Shown one piece after another: positions 32,918-40,851 of a DNA stretch of 64,000 bases (within the stretch, counting starts at the first letter, position 1; each line of letters starts with the position of its first letter). The stretch is from assembly GCA_029287915.1 (NCBI GenBank), contig JARFQE010000076.1:1-64000 (forward strand), written 5' to 3'. The notes under the pieces are model-generated. The model had not been told where the DNA came from. It did not search any database and saw nothing but the letters and a program-made list of their open reading frames with translations. A program made the translations under genes and the position numbers. Origin of the DNA: Arenicellales bacterium. GTDB taxonomy: Bacteria; Pseudomonadota; Gammaproteobacteria; BMS3Bbin11.

Positions 32918-33181
32918 TCTTATGACAGGTTTGTCTTTCGTATATTGGTATATTACTGGAAAAACAGTCATTGCTGTCTCTTTTTTTGTCATTGTTTACA
33001 CCGTTTTGCAAGTAAACAATCGAAATAATTAATCTTTATTCTGTTCATCAACACGTATTTTTACCTGAACAATCCAGTTTCTTTCTATTTATTCTTTATT
33101 GTAATTGACCGTTGACGTGTGATTAGCCCCCGGGTTCTGTATATTCATGTGGTATATCCAAATCACTGGTTATTTATTATT

Positions 33182-33285
33182 AAAAAACCCCCTTGTAAAG
33201 GGGGTAGGGTCTGGTCTGTTATAGATTTGGGGTATAGCTTGATGAGGGGAACAGACCAGATCAAGGTTAATGCTCACCTTAAATC
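33182..33285 (-). ncRNA. candidate sRNA B, tandem sibling of 32739-32845
   Basis: Minus strand: SL1 AAGGT/ACCTT; SL2 TCTGGTCTGTT/AACAGACCAGA (11 bp perfect) with loop CCCCTCATCAAGCTATACCCC; terminator ACCCCCTTtacAAGGGGGT + T6. 5' end approximate. Confidence 0.65.
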
Positions 33286-33339
33286 TAGTCAGTTAAATGG
33301 GGGCAGCCAGATATGCCAGACTAGCGGTTGATATATCAT

Positions 33340-33348
33340 GATGAACGG
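33340..33348 (-). promoter_or_regulatory. AlgR-box-like motif CCGTTCATC
   Basis: One mismatch to CCGTTCGTC; upstream of sRNA B. Confidence 0.35.
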
Positions 33349-33415
33349 TCTGATGGATTTAATGATGCTCTCTGTGCCGTTATAATCCGGTGATCTTCAG
33401 AGGAAACGGATAGAA

Positions 33416-34816
33416 ATGACAGGTAAACAAGAAAAACCCTGGAAGGGTCGCTTTACAGCGGCAACAGATCAGCTGGTTGAGGAATATACAGAATCAGTAT
33501 CTTTTGACCAGCGTTTGTATGATGTCGATATACAGGGATCCAAGGCACATGCCAGAATGCTGGCCAGGGTCGGTGTGCTGACTGCATCCGAGAGTGACGC
33601 CATTATCACTGGCCTCGATCAGATACATGACGATATTCTACGAGGAGATTTTAGCTGGTCCCGCACTCTTGAAGACGTACATATGAATATTGAGGCGCGC
33701 CTGACAGAAAGCATTGGTGATGTCGGAAAGAAGTTGCATACCGGGCGTTCTCGTAACGACCAGGTGGCTACTGATATACGCCTTTATCTGCGACAGGGGG
33801 TGGACAGGCTGAGTGCAGAGCTAAAGACTCTGATACTGTCTCTACTCGATCTTGCTGAGGCAGAATACGATACCATCATGCCCGGCTTTACACATCTTCA
33901 GGTGGCCCAGCCAGTTACATTTGGCCATCACATGATGGCATGGGTAGAAATGCTCAGGCGTGATCTGGGTCGCCTGTCGGATTGTCGTGGGCGGATGAAT
34001 GTAATGCCTCTGGGTGCAGCCGCTCTGGCTGGAACCACGTTTCCTGTCGACCGCCATTTTACAGCAACGCTGCTTGGTTTTGATGGGCCGGCAGAGAACT
34101 CGCTGGATGCTGTATCTGATCGTGATTTCGCGATGGAATTCTTATCGGCAGCAGCAATCATTATGATACATCTTTCTCGTATGTCTGAAGAGCTGATCAT
34201 CTGGTCGTCTGCACAATTTGCTTTTATTGAAATCAGCGATACCTATTGCACCGGTTCTTCTATCATGCCGCAAAAAAAGAACCCAGATGTTGCGGAACTT
34301 ACTCGTGGTAAAAGCGGCAGGGTGATCGGGAACCTGGTGACTCTGTTGATGATCATGAAAGGACAACCTTTGGCATATAACCGTGATAACCAGGAAGATA
34401 AGGAACCTCTGTTTGATAGCCTCGACACAGCAACCGCATCTGTACGGGTATTTGCAGGCATGATACCCCAGCTGACAGTAAAGTCTGAAGTTATGTATCA
34501 GGCCGCCCGGCAGGGTTTCTCGACAGCCACTGATCTGGCTGACTATCTGGTGAGAAAAAATATTCCCTTCCGCGATGCCCATGAAATTGTCGGCAAGGCA
34601 GTGCAGGCAGCGGAACAGACAGGGCATGACCTGTCTGACATGTCTCTCGATGAACTCAGGCAATTCAGTGCTGACATAGAGAATGATGTATTTGATGTGT
34701 TAACACTGGAAGGTTCCGTAAATGCACGTAATCACATAGGCGGCACTGCACCAGAGCAGGTTCTTGAGTCCATCGGGAGAATGCGCAAGGCTATTGGTAA
34801 TCAACAGGCGGAATAG
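33416..34816 (+). CDS. argH: argininosuccinate lyase
   Basis: [39 protein letters not shown]; upstream TATAAT at 33381. Confidence 0.97.
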   Translation: MTGKQEKPWKGRFTAATDQLVEEYTESVSFDQRLYDVDIQGSKAHARMLARVGVLTASESDAIITGLDQIHDDILRGDFSWSRTLEDVHMNIEARLTESIGDVGKKLHTGRSRNDQVATDIRLYLRQGVDRLSAELKTLILSLLDLAEAEYDTIMPGFTHLQVAQPVTFGHHMMAWVEMLRRDLGRLSDCRGRMNVMPLGAAALAGTTFPVDRHFTATLLGFDGPAENSLDAVSDRDFAMEFLSAAAIIMIHLSRMSEELIIWSSAQFAFIEISDTYCTGSSIMPQKKNPDVAELTRGKSGRVIGNLVTLLMIMKGQPLAYNRDNQEDKEPLFDSLDTATASVRVFAGMIPQLTVKSEVMYQAARQGFSTATDLADYLVRKNIPFRDAHEIVGKAVQAAEQTGHDLSDMSLDELRQFSADIENDVFDVLTLEGSVNARNHIGGTAPEQVLESIGRMRKAIGNQQAE

Positions 34817-34991
34817 AAATAGTTTTAGCGGTGGGTACCGATTATCTTCGGCTCATACGGGTACCACACAGATTTGATGGTTATGGCAGGGCCAGTAATT
34901 TTATATAGCAGGTACTACAGCTCGATGATGCCCATATAGAAACCAGGTTACAATTTTTAAAATACCTTGCATTAGTCCTTAAAAAGTCAAC

Positions 34992-35318
34992 TTATACAGG
35001 CCTGAGAGATATCTCCTCCCCTGCCTGCTCCGTTGCAAGTCGTGATAGATCATCAAAAAAGTCTGCGCCGTTTCGGTCATTTAACCAGCGATATGTTTTT
35101 TCATCATAGTCATAGTGAAAACCACCGCTACGTGCAGCCAGCCATAATTGCCCATTGGCGCTTTGGTAGTTAATTATGATTTTACTGCTGTTGTCGAACT
35201 CAATAGTCAGTATGTCACTGGCAGTGTCGTAGTCTATGTCGGCTTCACAGTTATCGAGTAGATCTTCCAGCTGTTCCAGAGTGCTGGTGAAAGCCTCATT
35301 TTTAGTCTCTTTTGTCAT
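34992..35318 (-). CDS. cyaY: frataxin-like iron donor CyaY
   Basis: Acidic N-terminus, LTIEF..IIINYQSANGQLWLAARSGGFHYDY. Confidence 0.93.
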   Translation of the reverse strand: MTKETKNEAFTSTLEQLEDLLDNCEADIDYDTASDILTIEFDNSSKIIINYQSANGQLWLAARSGGFHYDYDEKTYRWLNDRNGADFFDDLSRLATEQAGEEISLRPV

Positions 35319-35396
35319 CTTGTTTTCCGGTGTTGTAACGTTGACTCACGGGGTATACTTAATCAATTACTGCATTCTACTATTCTGGAGTTTCTG

Positions 35397-35591
35397 ATGA
35401 AAATACGCTTTACCGGGTTTTTGCTGCTAGCCAGCCTGTTTTTGCTGTCTGCCTGTGGACAGAAAGGGCCTCTGTATCTGGAACAAGAGCCTGTAGCAGC
35501 TGCGCCAGCAGCTGAGCTAGAAAAAGATGCATCGCTAGAAAAGGAAACAGAAGCTGCGGAGAAAGAAGCTAAGCCTGAGAGTAAGGAATAA
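35397..35591 (+). CDS. lptM: LPS translocon maturation lipoprotein LptM (YifL)
   Basis: Lipobox LLSACGQKGPLYL, upstream of lysA. Confidence 0.9.
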   Translation: MKIRFTGFLLLASLFLLSACGQKGPLYLEQEPVAAAPAAELEKDASLEKETEAAEKEAKPESKE

Positions 35592-35600
35592 CAAATCAGG

Positions 35601-36866
35601 ATGGATCATTTTTCCTATCAGCATGGGCAGCTGTATGCTGAGTCCATAGCGCTTGCAGAAATAGCTAATAAAGTAGGTACGCCAGCCTATGTATATTCAC
35701 GAGCAACTCTTAGCCGTCATTTTCAGGCCTTTGACAGAGCGCTTGACAGCATTCCCCATCTAATTTGTTATGCGGTAAAAGCTAACTCAAACCTTGCTGT
35801 GTTGAATATACTGGCAAAACTTGGTGCCGGATTCGATATTGTTTCTGGTGGTGAACTGGAGCGAGTATTACGGGCTGGTGGTGATCCTGAGCTAGTGGTT
35901 TTTTCCGGTGTTGGAAAAACATCAGCTGAAATACGCGCCGGCCTGAGTGCCGGGATAAAGTGTTTCAATGTAGAATCTGCAGGCGAACTGGAACGTATTG
36001 CAGGCATCGCTGGGCAGCTTGGTGTGCGAGCCCCGGTGTCACTACGAGTGAATCCTGATGTTGACCCAAAAACGCATCCATATATCTCAACAGGTCTGAA
36101 AGAAAACAAATTTGGTATTCCTGCCGCTGAAGCTTATGAGCTTTACAACATGGCTCATTCTGAATACCCAATGCTTGACCTGGTGGGCATCGATTGCCAT
36201 ATCGGTTCACAGTTAACCGATGTATCACCAGTTATTGAGGCGCTGGATCGAGTGCTGGATATTCTTGAAAAGCTGGAGTCTGCCGGTATAAAACTGAGAC
36301 ACCTTGATATTGGTGGTGGACTGGGCATTTCTTACCAGCATGAAAGCCCCCCTCTACCAGAAGAATATGTCCGGGCACTTCAACAGCGACTGGAACAAAG
36401 ACAGTTGCCGGGATTAACGTTGATTCTGGAGCCTGGACGCGCCATAGCTGGCAATGCCGGTGTGTTATTGACCCGTGTTGAATATCTGAAAAAAACACCG
36501 GGCCATCACTTTGCTGTCGTTGATGCGGCAATGAATGACCTGATGCGTCCGGCTCTTTATGATGCCTGGCAGGAAGTTGTGCCGGTTGAACCTCGCAGTG
36601 GCGATAATGCAAAGACCTGGGATATCGTCGGTCCGGTATGCGAGACCGGGGATACTCTCGCGAAGCAGCGTGAACTCTCACTGCGGGAAGGTGACTTGCT
36701 GGCAATTCGTTCATCAGGTGCCTATGGTTTTAGCATGAGTTCAAACTACAATACCCGACCGCGACCACCAGAAGTAATGGTAGATGGTGATAAATTTCAT
36801 GTCATCCGTCGGCGTGAAAATATGGATGACCTGATGGCGATGGAATCACTGCTGCCGGAAAATTGA
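35601..36866 (+). CDS. lysA: diaminopimelate decarboxylase
   Basis: CYAVKANSNLAVL, HIGSQL, VCETGDTLA, GAYGFSMSSNYN. Confidence 0.96.
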   Translation: MDHFSYQHGQLYAESIALAEIANKVGTPAYVYSRATLSRHFQAFDRALDSIPHLICYAVKANSNLAVLNILAKLGAGFDIVSGGELERVLRAGGDPELVVFSGVGKTSAEIRAGLSAGIKCFNVESAGELERIAGIAGQLGVRAPVSLRVNPDVDPKTHPYISTGLKENKFGIPAAEAYELYNMAHSEYPMLDLVGIDCHIGSQLTDVSPVIEALDRVLDILEKLESAGIKLRHLDIGGGLGISYQHESPPLPEEYVRALQQRLEQRQLPGLTLILEPGRAIAGNAGVLLTRVEYLKKTPGHHFAVVDAAMNDLMRPALYDAWQEVVPVEPRSGDNAKTWDIVGPVCETGDTLAKQRELSLREGDLLAIRSSGAYGFSMSSNYNTRPRPPEVMVDGDKFHVIRRRENMDDLMAMESLLPEN

Positions 36867-36885
36867 AGGGGCATGAGTTGATACT

Positions 36886-37797
36886 GTGATTAAGCGTTGT
36901 TTTCTGTTACTGCTCCTGTGTCTTTCCACACCCGTTATCGGCCACGCTCAGCAATTGGTAACAGAAGTTATTCCGCTGGGTTACCGTACTGTCAATGAGG
37001 TCATACCAGTAATCAGGCCACTGGTTTCGCCGGCCGGCTCTATCACCGGATTACAGGGACAACTTGTGGTTACCGCTACGCCGCAGGCACTGGAGCAAGT
37101 TCGTAAAGTGCTGGCCTCGTTAGACAAATCACCAGCTCGTTTGCTAATAAGTGTCAGGCGAGGCAATAGCCTCACAAGCAAACAGGATTCAGCTTCTGTT
37201 CAGGGTCGTAAAGGCAACATAGCTATCAACAAAGGTGGCATAATCGTTGGTTCGCCGCCTGGCGGTCGCCACTATACAAATACAGATAAGGATTCCCTTT
37301 TGGTCAAGGCAAAATCGAACAGGCGAACAGCGGATATGAATATTACCCAGCAGGTACAGGTGCTTGAGGGACGCGAGGCTTATATTTCAACAGGCGAAGA
37401 GATTCCGGTCAGGAACCGAACTTCTGTGGTCGGGCCTGATGGTATATATCGTTATGACAGCACTGAATTTTATCCGGCCGTGACCGGTTTCTACACTATT
37501 CCGCGACTTAATGGCGATGAAGTTTTTCTGGAAATTAATACTTTCAGTCGCCAGCACAAGCGTATCAGAACAAATGGACACTACCCTCGACAGGGCAGGC
37601 AGGATACAACGGTATCGGATGTCAGGACTTCTATCACTGGCAAGTTGGGTGAATGGATAGCCATTGGTAATGTGGATCAAACCGGGGCTATCAAGGATGC
37701 CAATATTGCTGCGATTTCGCGTCAGCAGCAAGCCTCCTCATCACAAATTTATCTCCGAGTAGAGAAAATTGAAACGGATATTGATAGAAACAAATGA
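36886..37797 (+). CDS. stand-alone secretin-like protein (NolW-type N domain plus short secretin-like region)
   Basis: VIPLGYRTVNEVIPVIRPLVSPAGSITGLQGQLVVTATPQALEQVRKVLASLD; QQVQVLEGREAYISTGEEIPV; GTG start, signal peptide. Confidence 0.75.
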   Translation: MIKRCFLLLLLCLSTPVIGHAQQLVTEVIPLGYRTVNEVIPVIRPLVSPAGSITGLQGQLVVTATPQALEQVRKVLASLDKSPARLLISVRRGNSLTSKQDSASVQGRKGNIAINKGGIIVGSPPGGRHYTNTDKDSLLVKAKSNRRTADMNITQQVQVLEGREAYISTGEEIPVRNRTSVVGPDGIYRYDSTEFYPAVTGFYTIPRLNGDEVFLEINTFSRQHKRIRTNGHYPRQGRQDTTVSDVRTSITGKLGEWIAIGNVDQTGAIKDANIAAISRQQQASSSQIYLRVEKIETDIDRNK

Positions 37798-38597
37798 AAA
37801 TTTTAAAGCGACTTTTTATTTTATTCTTTCCTGTATGGCTGGTTGCATGTACAACTACTCCAACCGGACGCAGCCAGTTCATAATGATCTCGGAAGAAAC
37901 AGCGATTGCCCAGTCGGCTACCGCCTATGTACAGGTGATGGATGATTACAATAAAAAAGGCCAGCTGTCTGATGATAAGGCGTTGATCGAACGTGTGAAC
38001 CGGATAACCGGTCGGCTGATCTACGAAGCCATAATCATGAGACCGGATACCAAAAACTGGAAATGGAGCATGAAAGTCATCGAGGACCCAAAGACCGTCA
38101 ATGCATGGTCTATGGCAGGTGGGAGGATGGCTTTATATACTGGCCTGGTGAATAAGATAGAACCTACAGATGATGAGCTGGCGCAGGTTCTCGCGCATGA
38201 AATAGCGCACGCTCTGGCCAAACATACAGCAGAAAAAATGTCAGTTGCACTGGCTACCTCTCTCGGTGTTCTCGCTGTATCAGTAGCAACAGACAATCGA
38301 AATATTGCTACCGGTGCATCTGCCGCTGCACTGGTTGCGGTTACGTTGCCAAATAGTCGGGTAGCTGAATCTGAGGCAGATGAGATTGGTGTTGAGCTTG
38401 CTGCCAGGGCCGGTTTTAACCCCCATGCGGCTGTAACGCTATGGCAGAAAATGAGCAAAGAGTCAGGCAGCTCTTCTTTTGATTTTTTAAGTACCCACCC
38501 ATCTTCCGACAAACGTATTGATCGTCTGCAAGCACTGGTGCCGCGAATGATGCCTTATTATGAGGAACAAAAACCTCATCCAGTTTATCCATTGTAA
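37794..38597 (+). CDS. M48 family metallopeptidase lipoprotein
   Basis: Lipobox LVACTTTP; HEIAHALAKH zinc motif; 4-bp ATGA overlap with upstream gene. Confidence 0.92.
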   Translation: MKILKRLFILFFPVWLVACTTTPTGRSQFIMISEETAIAQSATAYVQVMDDYNKKGQLSDDKALIERVNRITGRLIYEAIIMRPDTKNWKWSMKVIEDPKTVNAWSMAGGRMALYTGLVNKIEPTDDELAQVLAHEIAHALAKHTAEKMSVALATSLGVLAVSVATDNRNIATGASAAALVAVTLPNSRVAESEADEIGVELAARAGFNPHAAVTLWQKMSKESGSSSFDFLSTHPSSDKRIDRLQALVPRMMPYYEEQKPHPVYPL

Positions 38598-38671
38598 TGT
38601 AGTATCTTAAATAAATAGTCTCAGGTGAGATAATTTACAAATACAAAACAGGAAAATTTCAGGTTAACCTA

Positions 38672-40012
38672 ATGAAGAAAAAAGGGAAATTCATCACTCT
38701 CGTTACACTGCCGGTTCTTATGCAGGTAGTGGGAATTGCCAGGGCAGACGACATGATGTCTACCTATCAGCTGGCTGTTCAACAGGACCAACAATACCAG
38801 GCTGCCGTCAGTGTCTATGAGGCTGAATATGCAAGGCTAGGCAAGGCCAGAGCAGGTTTGTTACCTTTCCTTGGAGCCGAGGCGGGTAGCTTTCGGCGTA
38901 ATCAGGAGGTCAGCAGCTCTGATAATATCCCCGGTTTTGACGGTGAAGCCGATTACAATGTTGACAGATGGTCGGTAAATCTAAATCAGGCATTATTTGA
39001 TGTGCCTGCCTGGCAGACCTACAAGCAGGCACAGATAAATGTTGAAAAGGCCGCGCTCGATCTTGGTTCAGCCAGGCAGGAGCTGATATACCGTGTCGCC
39101 ACAGTCTATGGACAGGCGCTGGTTGCGCAGGAAAACCTCAGGGTTTCAGAGGCAGAAAAAAAGGCACTGGCCGAACAGCTTGAACTGGACAGAGAAAGAC
39201 TCAATGTAGGACTGGGAACGGTAACCAACCTATATGCCACCGAGTCTCGTTATAGACTGGCAGAAACAAACGTAATTGAAGCAGACTTTGCCCTGCGCGA
39301 TGCCCTGGTTGCATTGAAAGAGCTGACAGGACAGGAGCCTGGCGAGCTCCATGTTATTGCACAGGACAAGCCGCCGCTTGATCCACCATCACCAGATAAT
39401 GTGGATTACTGGGTTGAATTGGCATTGAAAAACAATCTTGATTTTCTCGCCGAACAACGTAGCGTTGAGATCGCAGATCGGGAGGTTTCAAGAATCAAGG
39501 CAGGTCATTACCCTACGCTCGATCTCGTGGCATCGCATCTAAACTCAGAATCAGATGGCAGCCTGACCGGATCGGGAAGAAAAAATGAAAGCTCTGACAT
39601 AGGACTGCAATTAGATATTCCCCTGATTCAGGGCTGGGGGGTTGTGGCAGGAACCAAAGAGGCAAGGGCGCTCTACCAGGCCGCTCTGCACAGGCAGGAA
39701 GGAACGAGGCGAAATGTTGACAGGATATCAAGAGCTGCCTATCAGGCTATAACGAGCGGTATCAGTCGTTTGAATGCATTGAAAGCCGCGGTCAAATCCG
39801 GCAACAGTACCGTGGAGGCCAAACGTGAAGGATTTAAGGCGGGGGTCAATACCAATGTCGAAGTGCTGGATGCGGTACGCGATCTTTACGGTTCGGAGCG
39901 GGATTATATCAATGCCAAATACCAGTTTATTCTCAGCACACTGCAATTAAAGCGGGTAACAGGAAGCCTGGAAGTCGCCGACCTGGAGAGGGTTAATAGC
40001 TGGTTGGAATGA
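38672..40012 (+). CDS. TolC-family outer membrane efflux protein
   Basis: Signal peptide; TolC repeats; NTNVEVLDAVRDLYGSERDYINAKYQFILSTLQLKRVTGSL. Confidence 0.92.
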   Translation: MKKKGKFITLVTLPVLMQVVGIARADDMMSTYQLAVQQDQQYQAAVSVYEAEYARLGKARAGLLPFLGAEAGSFRRNQEVSSSDNIPGFDGEADYNVDRWSVNLNQALFDVPAWQTYKQAQINVEKAALDLGSARQELIYRVATVYGQALVAQENLRVSEAEKKALAEQLELDRERLNVGLGTVTNLYATESRYRLAETNVIEADFALRDALVALKELTGQEPGELHVIAQDKPPLDPPSPDNVDYWVELALKNNLDFLAEQRSVEIADREVSRIKAGHYPTLDLVASHLNSESDGSLTGSGRKNESSDIGLQLDIPLIQGWGVVAGTKEARALYQAALHRQEGTRRNVDRISRAAYQAITSGISRLNALKAAVKSGNSTVEAKREGFKAGVNTNVEVLDAVRDLYGSERDYINAKYQFILSTLQLKRVTGSLEVADLERVNSWLE

Positions 40013-40073
40013 AGAAAAAGTATCAGTTTTTATGTATTAGGTTTTACGTAAAACATAAAACATAATTCGTAAT

Positions 40074-40105
40074 ATAAAAAGGGCCGCGAAATGCGGCCCT
40101 TTATT
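40074..40105. terminator. bidirectional terminator between tolC-like and Gly/Tyr-rich gene
   Basis: AAAAAGGGCCGCgaaatGCGGCCCTTTATTA. Confidence 0.75.
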
Positions 40106-40122
40106 ATTCCTGTTTACTAATA

Positions 40123-40542
40123 TTAGTCGACAGGCGTCGTTTCCGGGTACTGGGAAGGGGCTTGTCCCTCTGCAGGTTCGCCGCCGTAGTAAGGTGCACC
40201 GCCACCGTAATAGGGTGCGCCGCCACCGTAGTAAGGTGCACCGCCACCGTAGTAGGGACCGCCACCGTAGTAGGGACCGCCACCGTAGTAGGGACCGCCA
40301 CCGTAGTAGGGACCGCCACCCCAGCCGCGATTCCATGGGCTGCCACCCCATGGACCGCCACCCCAGCCATAGCCGCTGTTCCAGGGACTGCCACCCCATG
40401 GACCGCCGCCCCAGTTATTGCCCCAGCCATCGTTCCATGGACCACTCATGTTAAACCATGCTTCAGAATCAGCTACCGGTGCCAGTGAAAAAGCACTGAC
40501 AATCAGGGCAGCTGCAAAAAAACGTGTTAGTCTTTTCATCAA
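40123..40542 (-). CDS. exported Gly/Tyr/Trp-rich repeat protein, sulfur-globule-protein-like
   Basis: Signal peptide then GWGGGPWGGSPWN and GGPYYGGGPYYGGG(A)PYYG repeats. Confidence 0.65.
   Translation of the reverse strand: MMKRLTRFFAAALIVSAFSLAPVADSEAWFNMSGPWNDGWGNNWGGGPWGGSPWNSGYGWGGGPWGGSPWNRGWGGGPYYGGGPYYGGGPYYGGGPYYGGGAPYYGGGAPYYGGGAPYYGGEPAEGQAPSQYPETTPVD
40193..40320. repeat. in-frame coding minisatellite: 3 x 21 bp then 3.6 x 18 bp
   Basis: GGTGCRCCGCCACCGTARTAR x3 then GGACCGCCACCGTAGTAG x3 plus partial. Confidence 0.95.
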
Positions 40543-40851
40543 AAGACCTCCTGTTGATTTCTGATTATAGGGAGATGTGGATCCTCATATAGAGTCTCCA
40601 CTGCCATGAATCCATCATATTGATATTTTTCCATCTGATAAGAATTCATGACGGTAGAATAACAAAAATTGATATTTTATTCGTGTTAACCTTATTGCGT
40701 TAATAATATGAAGGTAGCACAGGGATTTTCTGGTATAAAAAAATAACTTCACCAGTGTTTTGCTACAACATGGGAGGATTTATCCGATTGTTATCAAATC
40801 ACAGTGAATCAGTAAATAATATATCTATTCTGTCACGAGGTATGATATTCG

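Noticed and set aside
32672-32992. 106-aa minus-strand ORF upstream of algZ
   Set aside because: It covers the sRNA A hairpins and terminator; the protein looks non-natural and is better explained as RNA gene sequence.
40193-40320. CRISPR-like periodic repeats
   Set aside because: Units are directly adjacent with no spacers and lie in frame in a CDS; a coding minisatellite.
40104-40488. Alternative-frame ORFs over the Gly/Tyr-rich gene (VAVPTT repeats, RDRHRS repeats)
   Set aside because: Byproducts of the 18/21-bp repeats, which stay open in several frames; only the 40123..40542 frame has a signal peptide and a known-like composition.
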